Assembly: GCF_000424065.1 (NCBI RefSeq)
Contig: NZ_AUJE01000010.1
Coordinates: 7,528-71,527, forward strand
Source of the DNA: Selenomonas ruminantium subsp. ruminantium ATCC 12561
GTDB lineage: Bacteria > Bacillota > Negativicutes > Selenomonadales > Selenomonadaceae
Direction of reading: 5' to 3'
Length of the DNA: 64,000 bases
Shown: positions 33,434 through 41,433 of the stretch, one piece after another
Numbering within the stretch: position 1 is the stretch's first letter
How the letters are laid out: every line of letters begins with the position of its first letter
Translations under genes and position numbers: made by a program
Notes under the pieces: generated by a model
What the model was told of the DNA's origin: nothing
Database searches by the model: none
The model's input: the letters and a program-made list of their open reading frames with translations, nothing else

Positions 33434-33518
33434 TTGAGAGGTCAATCGTTCGAGAATCGTTCGAAATCGTTAGAGAAACGCCGCGAAGCCAGTATTTATG
33501 CGGGTGAAATCGTTTGAG
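33434..33518. repeat. Cluster of AATCGTT-type direct repeats
   Basis: Four copies close to AATCGTTCGAG start at 33444, 33455, 33465 and 33508; the first three are tandem with a period of 10-11 bp. TTTGAGAGGT also occurs twice, once at each edge. The stretch is non-coding and lies in the replication block, so it could be an iteron origin or a ParB-binding centromere. Confidence 0.5.
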
Positions 33519-33558
33519 AGGTATTCGGACGATTCTGCGAGGTTGACAGGGGAATTGT

Positions 33559-33666
33559 ATGACGGAGAGTAATTTGTGGGCGGCGCTGGCAGGCTTTTTG
33601 TTTTGCCTGCCGGCAACGATTATATGCTTTTACCGAGTGTGGAAAGAGAAGGGCGGACGTAAATAA
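33559..33666 (+). CDS. 35-residue membrane peptide
   Basis: A single hydrophobic helix (LWAALAGFLFCLPATIICF) followed by a basic tail (RVWKEKGGRK). AGGGGA precedes the ATG and the stop overlaps the next start. Unknown role. Confidence 0.5.
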   Translation: MTESNLWAALAGFLFCLPATIICFYRVWKEKGGRK

Positions 33667-33956
33667 TGGACGAAAAGAAAAATCAGGAGTTCCCACAGGA
33701 TAGCGAAAACAATGAATACCGCTATATTTCTGCAATGTGGCTGGATGAAATCGCCGTGGGACTGACAGCTGGCGCAGTGAAGCATCCAGGGGAGACATGG
33801 CGAACAATCCCCACGGACGAACATCTGGCCAGGGCAATGCGGCACATCAATCTTTATCGTAAAGGCGATAGGAGCGAGCCACACTTAATCAACGCCAGTA
33901 TGCGGCTGATGATGGCGTTCTGTACAAGCAGGAACGAATATGGAGAGGGAGATTAA
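33666..33956 (+). CDS. DUF5664-like protein
   Basis: Protein of 96 residues resembling the domain called dATP/dGTP diphosphohydrolase N-terminal (DUF5664) in phages: WLDEIAVGLTAGAVKHPGET, then ARAMRHINLYRKGDRSEPHL. Possibly nucleotide-related; the enzymatic activity of the family is poorly established. Confidence 0.6.
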   Translation: MDEKKNQEFPQDSENNEYRYISAMWLDEIAVGLTAGAVKHPGETWRTIPTDEHLARAMRHINLYRKGDRSEPHLINASMRLMMAFCTSRNEYGEGD

Positions 33957-34134
33957 AAATACAACGCCGGAAATTGAGCGTTGCGGCTTTTGTGGCCAGT
34001 TGGTATTTACCGCAGTTGCCTGTCTCTGGACGGGCGGCGCGGTTCACATGACCCATTGTCCGGAATGCAAATATTTTGAGCCGATATTTTGGCATTGTCT
34101 GTACAGGAAAAATGATGAGAAGGTGGTTGGATGA
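33940..34134 (+). CDS. Small zinc-ribbon protein
   Basis: Protein of 64 residues with two CxxC pairs (CGFCGQ and CPECKY). Overlaps the genes on either side. Function unknown. Confidence 0.55.
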   Translation: MEREIKNTTPEIERCGFCGQLVFTAVACLWTGGAVHMTHCPECKYFEPIFWHCLYRKNDEKVVG

Positions 34135-34829
34135 TAGCCAAGGATATAGCCGAATTCATTAAGGCTATACAGTCTTTTGTGGGCTTGAACAGCTATGAGG
34201 TGTTTTCTGATTTTGTAGAGCTGGCAGCATTATCTACCATGCATGCTTTTGAGATAACCAGGCAAAAAGAATTGGCTGAAAAAATCAATACCGTCCAAAA
34301 GAAATATAAGCCGAAGGAAATTGAACGGCTAGGGCGTATGTTAGGAATGCTGATTGTAGTAATGGAAAAATATCATAAGCAGGGTAGGTATGTGGATATT
34401 CTGGCAAGAGTGTTCATGGAATTGGAAATACATAGCAAACAGACGGGGCAGTTCTTTACACCTGGAAGTGTAGCGGCACTTAGCGCGAAAATGGCATTTG
34501 ACGAGGCTGAGGCTAAGAAAATCATAGAACGCGACGGACATATTACGCTAAATGAGCCTGCCGTGGGTGGTGGTGTTATGGTGTTGGGCTTTGCGGAAGC
34601 GATGCGGGCGGCAGGATTTGACCCGTCAAGGCAGTTGCTGATTCATGCTGGGGATATTGATAGGCGATGTGCCTGCATGAGCTACCTGCACTTTTCACTG
34701 TATGGTCTTCCGGCGGTAGTAAAGCTGGGTGATGCTTTGGCAATGAAAGCATGGGAACAATGGTATACGCCGGTGTATGTACTGGATTTATGGTGTTTTA
34801 GAGATAGGAGGGACAACATTGCTGTCTGA
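34131..34829 (+). CDS. N6-adenine methylase-like protein lacking the NPPY motif
   Basis: Protein of 232 residues similar to the M subunit of type I systems: TGQFFTPGSVAALSAKM, then NEPAVGGGVMVLGFAEAM (SAM-binding loop) and HAGDIDRRCACMSYLHF. The catalytic NPPY/DPPY is absent from the region where it should follow (GDALAMKAWEQWYTP). The fold may bind DNA or SAM without methylating it. The end overlaps the recombinase gene. Confidence 0.68.
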   Translation: MIAKDIAEFIKAIQSFVGLNSYEVFSDFVELAALSTMHAFEITRQKELAEKINTVQKKYKPKEIERLGRMLGMLIVVMEKYHKQGRYVDILARVFMELEIHSKQTGQFFTPGSVAALSAKMAFDEAEAKKIIERDGHITLNEPAVGGGVMVLGFAEAMRAAGFDPSRQLLIHAGDIDRRCACMSYLHFSLYGLPAVVKLGDALAMKAWEQWYTPVYVLDLWCFRDRRDNIAV

Positions 34830-35814
34830 GAAGGAGAGGTTGGTAGTCGATATCGTGAACGATATGCATGGGGAACTGTCTGATGAGCAGATGGGGCTGT
34901 TAAAACAAGTATTGTATACCCGCGTCATGCCGTTAGAAATAAAATTGGCAGAAGCCAATATCGTGCCGGTTGAGCAGACGAACGTAAACCTTATAAAAAA
35001 TTTCATCGTAGCAAAAAGCGTCGAAGGGCTGGCGGTTAGGAGCCTGAAATTTTACAAATCGGTACTACTCCGCATGGATAAATTCATCAAAAAGCCGGTT
35101 ACACAAATAACGACGGTTGATATTCAGTGCTTTTTGGCTATGTTGATACAGACTTCAAGCAAAGGGAATGCAGATAATTGTCGCAGGGTGATGAGCAGCT
35201 TTTTTGGTTGGATGACGGATAACGAAATTATCATCAAAAATCCAACGAGACGTTGCAAGAAAATAAAGAGCGACAAAAAGATAAAATTACCGTTCAGTAC
35301 TGGCGAAATAGAGCAGTTACGATATAAAGCAAGCGACATAAGAACAAGGGCGATGCTGGAGTTTTTATTAAGCACAGGTTGTCGAGTCACAGAAATGAGT
35401 CAGCTAAACCGCAGTCAGATTGATTTTGACAAAGGTGAGGTTATTGTATTCGGTAAAGGTAGCAAAGAAAGAGTATGTTATCTTAACGAAGTAGCACGCC
35501 TGTATATGAAAAAATATCTTGAAACGCGCGACGATGACAATCCTGCATTGTTCGTGGATTCCCAAAAACCGCATAACCGGCTAGGGATAAGCCGCATTGA
35601 AGTGAAAATCAGGGAATTAGGCCGGGAGGCTGGAGTAATGAATGTCCATCCGCATAGATTTAGGAGAACAACCGCATCTTGGGCATCACGCAAAGGGATG
35701 AAGGTAGAACTCATTCAAAAAATGCTGGGGCATACAAGCATAAACACGACGATGATTTACACAGCTGTTGCCCAGGAAGACGTAAAGGCGGCTCATGAAA
35801 AATATTGCGGGTAG
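34819..35814 (+). CDS. Second tyrosine recombinase (XerC/D-like)
   Basis: Recombinase of 331 residues. A SAM-like N-terminal domain (about 55-150) is followed by a catalytic domain with Arg in STGCRVTEMSQL, Lys in GKGSKERVCYL, HPHRFRRTTA, MLGHTSINTTMIY with the nucleophilic Tyr. AGGAGG at 34807-34812 supports a TTG at 34819. It is unlike the attL integrase and lacks an arm-binding domain. Beside Rep and ParAB it could resolve plasmid-like dimers. Confidence 0.87.
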   Translation: MLSEKERLVVDIVNDMHGELSDEQMGLLKQVLYTRVMPLEIKLAEANIVPVEQTNVNLIKNFIVAKSVEGLAVRSLKFYKSVLLRMDKFIKKPVTQITTVDIQCFLAMLIQTSSKGNADNCRRVMSSFFGWMTDNEIIIKNPTRRCKKIKSDKKIKLPFSTGEIEQLRYKASDIRTRAMLEFLLSTGCRVTEMSQLNRSQIDFDKGEVIVFGKGSKERVCYLNEVARLYMKKYLETRDDDNPALFVDSQKPHNRLGISRIEVKIRELGREAGVMNVHPHRFRRTTASWASRKGMKVELIQKMLGHTSINTTMIYTAVAQEDVKAAHEKYCG

Positions 35815-35844
35815 AGGGATAAGAGATTTTGCACAGGAGAAAAA

Positions 35845-36051
35845 ATGGACATAAGAAATAATTGTCAATGGCTGGAAAGTATGACCGATGAAGAACTGGC
35901 CTGCTGGCTGGATAGACACATAGAATCATGCGCAGCATGTAGCCACTTCAATGGTAAATGCTGTGATATCCCAGGTAATGGCTATGATTGCCTGCGTGGG
36001 CGGTTGGGGTGGCTGAGAATGGAGCATGAGGAGCGGAAGAGTAATGAATAA
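35845..36051 (+). CDS. Cysteine-containing small protein
   Basis: Protein of 68 residues with CAACSHFNGKCC in the middle. ATG behind AGGAG. Unknown; possibly metal binding. Confidence 0.5.
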   Translation: MDIRNNCQWLESMTDEELACWLDRHIESCAACSHFNGKCCDIPGNGYDCLRGRLGWLRMEHEERKSNE

Positions 36052-36229
36052 ATGCTGTTATTATTGCAGAAATTTTCGCTGTGTAGAGACTGAAGGACAG
36101 ATAGCTGATAAGAAGTCTGCAGGTGCTTGCAGATTTCATGGCATTTTAATTGGAATGGGGCTACGAAAACATTTATCACCCGTAGCTTTTGGGTGTGAGC
36201 ATTGGAGAGCTGACAATGAAGGAAAATAA
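36044..36229 (+). CDS. Cysteine-rich small protein
   Basis: Protein of 61 residues beginning MNKCCYYCRNFRC, with two further cysteines (ACRFHG, GCEHW). This is a common pattern for small phage zinc proteins. The ATG overlaps the previous stop. Confidence 0.5.
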   Translation: MNKCCYYCRNFRCVETEGQIADKKSAGACRFHGILIGMGLRKHLSPVAFGCEHWRADNEGK

Positions 36230-36431
36230 AATGGGAGAAATCGCCCAAAGGTTTGGCAAAAAACTGGGCGAATATTTCAAAATCAAAGATGATGTGAATA
36301 ACAATATCTACTCATTTGAATCGTGCGGTGTAGTATGGTGGCAATCAGGCAAGAATGGTAACAGCCTAATAATTATGGATAGTGTGTTGGCTGATTTAAT
36401 AACAGGACGGAAAGAAGTTGATGATGAATGA
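36216..36431 (+). CDS. Unknown small phage protein
   Basis: Protein of 71 residues. The segment AQRFGKKLGEYFKIKD recurs in similar form in the gene at 36566 (AALFGKKLNERFMLQ), and both end in a LADLITG/LEDLLTG motif. The two genes look like diverged duplicates. Confidence 0.55.
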   Translation: MKENKMGEIAQRFGKKLGEYFKIKDDVNNNIYSFESCGVVWWQSGKNGNSLIIMDSVLADLITGRKEVDDE

Positions 36432-36550
36432 AAAGGCCAATAATAGTGCTGGCGATAGCGGCAGTAGTAGGAACACTCGCAGGCGACAGTGAGCAATTCT
36501 GCCGGGGATTTATAGCGGCTTTGCTTGTACTAATATATGATGAGATATAG
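36428..36550 (+). CDS. 40-residue membrane peptide
   Basis: Two hydrophobic stretches (IIVLAIAAVVGTLAG and GFIAALLVLIY) around a short polar loop. Start overlaps the previous gene; ribosome site weak. Unknown role. Confidence 0.45.
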   Translation: MKRPIIVLAIAAVVGTLAGDSEQFCRGFIAALLVLIYDEI

Positions 36551-36565
36551 TAGAGAGGGCGAAAG

Positions 36566-36889
36566 ATGTCAGAGAATAATTTTGATAAGCTGCTTGGCAA
36601 AAATGGCGAACTTTTGCAGGAACGGCAAAAACAGGTGCTGGATGGTGCGCTTGAAATCATTCGGTGGCACTATAAGGATAAGTCGAACAAGATGGAAGTA
36701 ATCGCGGCGCTGTTCGGCAAGAAACTGAATGAGCGATTCATGCTTCAATGCTCGGATAGAAACCGCGAAGTCATGTTTACGCCTGGAGGTTTAGATGTTT
36801 TAGATTATGACGATTTTTTTGCAGATGAACTGGGGCGAATGTTTTTGGAAGATTTGTTGACGGGCGAGGCGATGGCTATAAATGATTAG
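36566..36889 (+). CDS. Unknown phage protein, paralogue of 36216-36431
   Basis: Protein of 107 residues; shares the FGKKL...RF and LEDLLTG segments with the smaller gene upstream. AGAGGGCGAAAG precedes the ATG. No function recognised. Confidence 0.55.
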   Translation: MSENNFDKLLGKNGELLQERQKQVLDGALEIIRWHYKDKSNKMEVIAALFGKKLNERFMLQCSDRNREVMFTPGGLDVLDYDDFFADELGRMFLEDLLTGEAMAIND

Positions 36890-37034
36890 GAGATACCACA
36901 ACAAAGCGGCTGTTTTTTGGAATAGAATGCATTGCGACTATTTCAGAGAATACCAAGGCGATGCCAGGGGTAGGCGCCGCAAACAATATGCTAAAGCATT
37001 GTGGCAGTCGGAAAAGGTGGCGATTAGATGCTGA
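36882..37034 (+). CDS. Small basic protein
   Basis: Protein of 50 residues rich in Arg, Lys and aromatic residues (RGRRRKQYAKALWQS). Overlaps genes on both sides. Possibly nucleic-acid binding; not recognised. Confidence 0.45.
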   Translation: MIRRYHNKAAVFWNRMHCDYFREYQGDARGRRRKQYAKALWQSEKVAIRC

Positions 37035-37120
37035 AACGTGTATTGTTCCGCATCCAGCCATGGAAACATATCTTCAAACGGAGAAGACGGAAGAAAATTC
37101 AAAAACAGAAGGGAAAATGA
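37028..37120 (+). CDS. 30-residue very basic peptide
   Basis: Contains KRRRRKKIQKQKGK. AAGGTGG precedes the ATG, which overlaps the previous stop. Last gene before a GCCCGCA/TGCGGGC hairpin at 37125-37158. Confidence 0.4.
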   Translation: MLKRVLFRIQPWKHIFKRRRRKKIQKQKGK

Positions 37121-37248
37121 AAAAGCCCGCAAGTCTTGAAAAATAAGGGCCTGCGGGCGAAAGTATTTATAAATTCATTTGAAAAAGTGTTGACAAAAAC
37201 AAGTTAAGGTGATATAATTAAATCATAGAAAGAGAGGAGGTGAAGCCG

Positions 37249-37347
37249 ATGGAGATAATAGATTACCTAGACCTAATACAAAAGGTTGTGCTGATTATCG
37301 CAAGTGTAGCAACGGTCGCAAACGTAATACACAAATGGGATAAGTAA
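37249..37347 (+). CDS. 32-residue membrane peptide, second candidate type I toxin
   Basis: One hydrophobic helix (VVLIIASVATVANVI) and a charged end (HKWDK). It has a full-consensus promoter of its own: TTGACA at 37190-37195, 17 bp, TATAAT at 37213-37218, and a strong GAGGAGGTGA. A GAAA-capped hairpin lies downstream at 37364-37387. A minus-strand extended -10 (TGA-TATAAT, complement of 37398-37403) points back at it. The gene ignores the operon logic of its neighbours, as a toxin-antitoxin locus would. Confidence 0.55.
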   Translation: MEIIDYLDLIQKVVLIIASVATVANVIHKWDK

Positions 37348-37391
37348 CACAACCTAGAGTACAGGCAGGGGGCGAAAGCCCTCTGTCGGTC
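37300..37391 (-). ncRNA. Candidate antisense RNA for the 32-residue peptide
   Basis: The minus-strand -10 TATAAT (complement of 37398-37403), extended by TG and preceded 17 bp upstream by TTCTCA, would start an RNA near 37391. It would run through the hairpin 37364-37387 and into the toxin 3' end. I see no clear terminator, so the left limit is arbitrary. Confidence 0.3.
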
Positions 37392-37418
37392 AAATCTATT
37401 ATATCACATCGGGGAGCT

Positions 37419-37583
37419 ATGAGAAAAGCAGATATTGGAGTAGCTTTTTGTACGATTGCCAGCGTAGCAACATTGGCAGGGAAATCTATTGTAGATTTTG
37501 ACCTGTTGGATTGGGGCGTACTGGGGGCATGCTCATTCATGTGGGCGGTGTTGGCGTATGCGAAATGGAGGAATAAGGCATGA
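37419..37583 (+). CDS. Small two-span membrane protein
   Basis: Protein of 54 residues with hydrophobic segments at about 6-20 and 30-48. The ribosome site GGGGAG is close to the ATG. The stop overlaps the next start (ATGA). Unknown role. Confidence 0.45.
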   Translation: MRKADIGVAFCTIASVATLAGKSIVDFDLLDWGVLGACSFMWAVLAYAKWRNKA

Positions 37584-37771
37584 GCGAAAATAAAAATAGC
37601 TGGGGCGGCGTCCGTGAAGGAGCAGGTCGTAAGGCTACAGCGCCGGAGGGCATTCCTCGCAAACAGCACCAGCTGCGAGCATCGGACAGCGAGTGGGAGA
37701 AAATCCGACTATTCGCCAAGATTTTGAAATCTGACCCAGCACGGGCGGACCGCATGCTGAAAACAGAATAA
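37580..37771 (+). CDS. Small DNA-binding-like phage protein
   Basis: Protein of 63 residues beginning with the WGGVREGAGRKA type motif seen in small phage and plasmid proteins. A short helical domain follows (ASDSEWEKIRLFAKILK). Likely DNA-associated. Last gene before a terminator. Confidence 0.6.
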   Translation: MSENKNSWGGVREGAGRKATAPEGIPRKQHQLRASDSEWEKIRLFAKILKSDPARADRMLKTE

Positions 37772-37791
37772 AACACGAGTGGGCGGCTGAA

Positions 37792-37816
37792 AATGCCGCC
37801 TTTTTATGCTTGAATG
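37792..37816 (+). terminator. Early-region terminator
   Basis: GGCGGC, 7-base loop, GCCGCC, then TTTTT. It separates the early block from the late activator. Confidence 0.85.
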
Positions 37817-37912
37817 TAGGACAGTATTCGCTATAAATGATAAAATATTATATAAATGATGTAGCCATGGAGAAAAAGCCAATATTTCAGGGACATCGGA
37901 GGAGAAAACAAA

Positions 37913-38434
37913 ATGGCATTATCGAAAGAAGACTTACAGCAGATTTTACAGCTTATCAAAACGGCTTCGAGAGAAGTCATCAACGAGGGGAAGAAACAGA
38001 CTAAGAGTTTTTATCAGGCGACAGAACGGCGCTTGCGTGCTTACCCGGAATTAAAAGCGAATATCAAGCGGTATGAGGCGGACATCAAAGATATTGCCCA
38101 TGAGGATTTAGGAAGGTCAGCCGACATCGTGATATTTCAGAGTCATAGTGGGAAAGCTCCAGAGAGGGATTTGGAAGAATTGCGACAGGAAAAAATATTT
38201 AGGCTGACCGAGTGCCTGTATCGAGACACCAAGGAAGTACAGGAAATCGAGGTAGCCTTGGATTATGTCAAAGACCAGGAATATTATAAAATAATCCCCA
38301 TGATTTATTTCGAGGGCAAGAGTCAGCGGGAGATAGAACAGCAGATGCATTGTGATAGGACAACCATCTGGAGAAACCGCAAGGCATTGATTGCGAAGAT
38401 GAGCATAGTGCTTTATGGAGCAGATGCAATCTAA
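37913..38434 (+). CDS. ArpU-like late transcriptional regulator
   Basis: Protein of 173 residues, helical, with a C-terminal sigma-like helix-turn-helix (PMIYFEGKSQREIEQQMHCD, then RTTIWRNRKALI). Its place between the early block and the packaging genes is that of ArpU/RinA-type activators of late phage genes. GGAGGAG precedes the ATG. Confidence 0.72.
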   Translation: MALSKEDLQQILQLIKTASREVINEGKKQTKSFYQATERRLRAYPELKANIKRYEADIKDIAHEDLGRSADIVIFQSHSGKAPERDLEELRQEKIFRLTECLYRDTKEVQEIEVALDYVKDQEYYKIIPMIYFEGKSQREIEQQMHCDRTTIWRNRKALIAKMSIVLYGADAI

Positions 38435-38470
38435 AGCGGTGCGATATATCTGTGAAATAAAGATGCAACA

Positions 38471-38496
38471 TTACTGCAAAAAAACTGTGATATAAT
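38471..38496 (+). promoter_or_regulatory. Candidate late promoter
   Basis: Extended -10 TGA-TATAAT at 38488-38496 without a good -35, right after the ArpU-like gene and ahead of the packaging genes. This is the expected form of an activator-dependent late promoter. Confidence 0.45.
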
Positions 38497-38630
38497 AGTC
38501 ACATGGAAAAAGTGTAGCCATTTGGCGGCATGGATTTCATCCCTGAAAGAAATAGAAGTTCGGCAAGAGAGCATTAGCTGAGGCTGGTTCTCTCTTTTCG
38601 TATGCGTAAAAGCAAGGTGGTGAGTGGTGG

Positions 38631-38780
38631 TTGAAGGTCTACTGTGGCAATGAGGACTGTGAGTACAACGAGAGTCAGCTGTGTGTGAAGCACGAATTAT
38701 ACTATGTGCGGCGACAGTGTCGGTCATTCCGTAAGTTGTCAGTCAAGCGGGCGGCGGCGCTCATGCGTTCTGCAGAGTAA
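38631..38780 (+). CDS. Cysteine-rich small protein
   Basis: Protein of 49 residues from a TTG behind AAGGTGGTG, with cysteines in YCGNEDC, LCVKH and RQCRSF, suggesting one metal site. It lies just before the cos-like region. Not recognised. Confidence 0.5.
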   Translation: MKVYCGNEDCEYNESQLCVKHELYYVRRQCRSFRKLSVKRAAALMRSAE

Positions 38781-38810
38781 AGACATGACAGACCAGTGAA
38801 ATTTTTAGGT

Positions 38811-38851
38811 TCTTTCAGCCTGGGGGCGGTCGGGCGCTCGCTCGCGGCCCG
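38811..38851. other. Candidate cos site
   Basis: A GC-rich, partly palindromic block (TGGGGGCGGTCGGGCGCTCG, then CTCGCGGCCCG) in otherwise AT-rich non-coding DNA, 130 bp before the small terminase gene. Lambda-type terminases cut cos at such a place. No other non-coding feature explains it. The exact cut cannot be read from sequence. Confidence 0.45.
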
Positions 38852-38980
38852 ATAATTGTTTAGATATGTATTTTTTTTATAGCTAGCGATGTATTTATAG
38901 CTTAAATGTATGGAAACATATCATTTAACGCGGAAAATCAAATATATAAGTGAAATCACTTGTGAAAGGAGGAAAATCCC

Positions 38981-39523
38981 ATGAAAGTCTCGGAAGACCC
39001 ACGGAAAATTACAGTCAGTCAGGCGAATATGGCCAAGGCTATCGGCGTGACTGCAGGCCGTATCTATGGACTCATTAAGGAAGGCGTTGTGATTCGTGAT
39101 GATGACGATACGCGGGGCGGTGTTTTCCTCGTTCAGAGTGTGAAGAATTATGTTCGTATGAAGAATGGTTCTTCGTCTGGCAGTTCTGATGGGGAAGACG
39201 GGCCTGACTATATGGCAGAAAAGGCATTGCATGAACGTACAAAGCGCGAAATCGCTGAAATCAAACTTCAGAAGATGGAACGCTCCGTCTATGACGCCAA
39301 GACTGTAGAACTGGTAATGACTGAAATGTATTCCAACCTTCGCACGCAGCTATTGGGGTTGCCTGCTAAGCTGGCCCCACAGCTGGAAGGACGAACGAAG
39401 GAAGACATATATACGCTCATGACAAAAGAAATAGAGGCCCAGTTGGCAGAGCTCGCTGAGTATTCCCCGGAGCTGTTTGTATCTGAGGTCGAGGAGGGTG
39501 ATTCCGATGAAGACCGCGAATGA
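38981..39523 (+). CDS. Terminase small subunit (Nu1-like)
   Basis: Protein of 180 residues with an N-terminal winged helix (VSQANMAKAIGVTAGRIYGL) that recognises cos, then a linker and an acidic helical C-terminus that binds the large subunit. AAAGGAGG precedes the ATG. It overlaps the large subunit gene by 17 bases. Confidence 0.88.
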   Translation: MKVSEDPRKITVSQANMAKAIGVTAGRIYGLIKEGVVIRDDDDTRGGVFLVQSVKNYVRMKNGSSSGSSDGEDGPDYMAEKALHERTKREIAEIKLQKMERSVYDAKTVELVMTEMYSNLRTQLLGLPAKLAPQLEGRTKEDIYTLMTKEIEAQLAELAEYSPELFVSEVEEGDSDEDRE

Positions 39524-41423
39524 GTTATGGCGGTATGTAAGTCAGAAGGGCCTGAAACCTCTGCCTAAGACGGAAGTCAGTACATGGGCGGATAGTTATC
39601 GAATTTTGTCACAGGGGGCTGCAGAACCGGGACGATGGAAAACCAGTCGGGCTCCGTACCAAAAGGACATCATGGATGCCTTTACTCAGCCCGGCATTCA
39701 CCGAGTAGTGGTCATGTCATCGTCACAGATAGGCAAGTCGGATATTATGAACAATGTTATCGGCAGATTTGCTCATCTTGACCCGTGTGCCATTATGATG
39801 GTGCAGCCGACGATTGATATGGCGCAGGATTATTCGAAAACTCGTATCTCTCCTATGCTGAGGGATACAAAGGTTTTGTCCCATCTCTTTTACAATGTGA
39901 AAGAGGATGCTGTGAAACAGGGTGCCAAGACAAGGGACGGTAACAATACCATCCTGTCAAAGCTGTTCCCCGGCGGCCGTCTTATCATGTGCGGGGCCAA
40001 TTCTCCGGCAGGGCTTGCATCCCGGCCAGTACGAATCCTGCTTTGTGATGAGGTTGACCGTTTCCCTGATTCTGCTGGTACTGAAGGTGACCCGGTAGAC
40101 CTTGCATCCAAGCGTATGACTACGTTTTGGAACAGAGTCATGGGCCTGTTCTCGACTCCAACGAATGAGGACAGCAGTCGCATCGCCTCCGAATATCTTG
40201 CTGGTACACAGGAGGAATGGCAGTATCAGTGTCCCAACTGTGGCGAATGGCATACCATACGCTATATCGATATCAAAACCGAATACTCTGAGCATAAGGA
40301 TGCACAGGGAAGAACAACCGTAACCATCGATTCCGTGAAATGGAGTTGCCCGGATTGCGGTTTTTTATTTGACGAGAACGAGCTGAAGTCGTCTTCGCAG
40401 AAGTATGTTGCACAGAATCCTGTGGCAATAAAGAACGGAATTCGCTCTTTTTTCGTCAATGCGTTTTCTTCTCCATGGATTCCCTGGGCAGAAATCATGC
40501 GGGAATGGCTGGAGGCCAAAGGAGACCCAACAAGAGAGCAGGTAGTGGTAAATACCCGTTTTGGTGAACCTTATCGGCAAGCTGGTGCTTTTGCGGATGA
40601 GGAGGTATTTGTTCGCAGACGCGAACAATATGGTGCAGAACTTCCCGATGGTGTTCTGATGCTGACCGCCTCCGTGGATACGCAGGACAATCGCCTTGAG
40701 TATGAAATCTGCGGATGGGGGGCAGGAGAGGAATCATGGGGAATTGCCCGCGGCATTATTCTTGGCACTCCGGATAAACAGGAAACTTGGGATGCACTTG
40801 ATGAAGTCCTTGATCGTACCTATTACTTCAAGAACGGCATGGGATTGAATATCACGCGTACATTCATTGATTCCGGCGGTCACTATACGGGCAATGTCTA
40901 TCGATACTGTCAGAAGAATTGGAGCAAGCAGCGCGTACCTATCAAAGGTCAGGGTGGCCCGGGGCTTCCGCTTGTCTATAAAGTGACCAAGGCGAACAAT
41001 TCCCCCGTGGCGCTTATGATTCTTGGCGTTGACGATGGCAAACAGCAGGTCATGAATCGGCTGGCCATCGAAGCTCCAGGGCCGTCGTACTTCCATTTTC
41101 CGCTTGATGGTGATGCCGGGCTTGAATACAGAGGGTACGACCAGCTGTATTTCAAGGGCATTATTTCAGAGCATAAACGACAAGTCAAGAAAAACGGCGT
41201 ACTGCATACCGTTTGGGAGACAACGGCGGGTGTCCGTAATGAGCCGCTTGACCTTCGCGTGTATAATCTAGCAGCCATGCAATCCTGTCGTCCTGACTGG
41301 GAGCGACTGCAGATGGCAGTTAAAGGAAAAGTGACGGAGAAAAAAACCGCCCGACAATCGACAAGTGAGCCTGCAAGGAATCAGCGACCAAGACGGACGA
41401 CAAAGCGAACAAATATATGGTGA
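39507..41423 (+). CDS. Terminase large subunit (GpA family)
   Basis: Packaging ATPase-nuclease of 638 residues. The ATPase part shows a Walker A-like SSSQIGKSD near residue 78 and Walker B in ILLCDEVDRFP. A zinc-ribbon insert (CPNCGEWH, CPDCGF) follows, then the nuclease part (LTASVDTQDNRLEYEI, FIDSGGHYTGNVY). This is the lambda gpA group, which cuts at cos. GAGGAGGG supports the ATG at 39507. Confidence 0.94.
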   Translation: MKTANELWRYVSQKGLKPLPKTEVSTWADSYRILSQGAAEPGRWKTSRAPYQKDIMDAFTQPGIHRVVVMSSSQIGKSDIMNNVIGRFAHLDPCAIMMVQPTIDMAQDYSKTRISPMLRDTKVLSHLFYNVKEDAVKQGAKTRDGNNTILSKLFPGGRLIMCGANSPAGLASRPVRILLCDEVDRFPDSAGTEGDPVDLASKRMTTFWNRVMGLFSTPTNEDSSRIASEYLAGTQEEWQYQCPNCGEWHTIRYIDIKTEYSEHKDAQGRTTVTIDSVKWSCPDCGFLFDENELKSSSQKYVAQNPVAIKNGIRSFFVNAFSSPWIPWAEIMREWLEAKGDPTREQVVVNTRFGEPYRQAGAFADEEVFVRRREQYGAELPDGVLMLTASVDTQDNRLEYEICGWGAGEESWGIARGIILGTPDKQETWDALDEVLDRTYYFKNGMGLNITRTFIDSGGHYTGNVYRYCQKNWSKQRVPIKGQGGPGLPLVYKVTKANNSPVALMILGVDDGKQQVMNRLAIEAPGPSYFHFPLDGDAGLEYRGYDQLYFKGIISEHKRQVKKNGVLHTVWETTAGVRNEPLDLRVYNLAAMQSCRPDWERLQMAVKGKVTEKKTARQSTSEPARNQRPRRTTKRTNIW

Positions 41424-41433
41424 GGTGAGATAA

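Noticed and set aside
33444-33518. CRISPR array
   Set aside because: Repeat units are only 10-11 bp with almost no spacers, and no cas genes are present.
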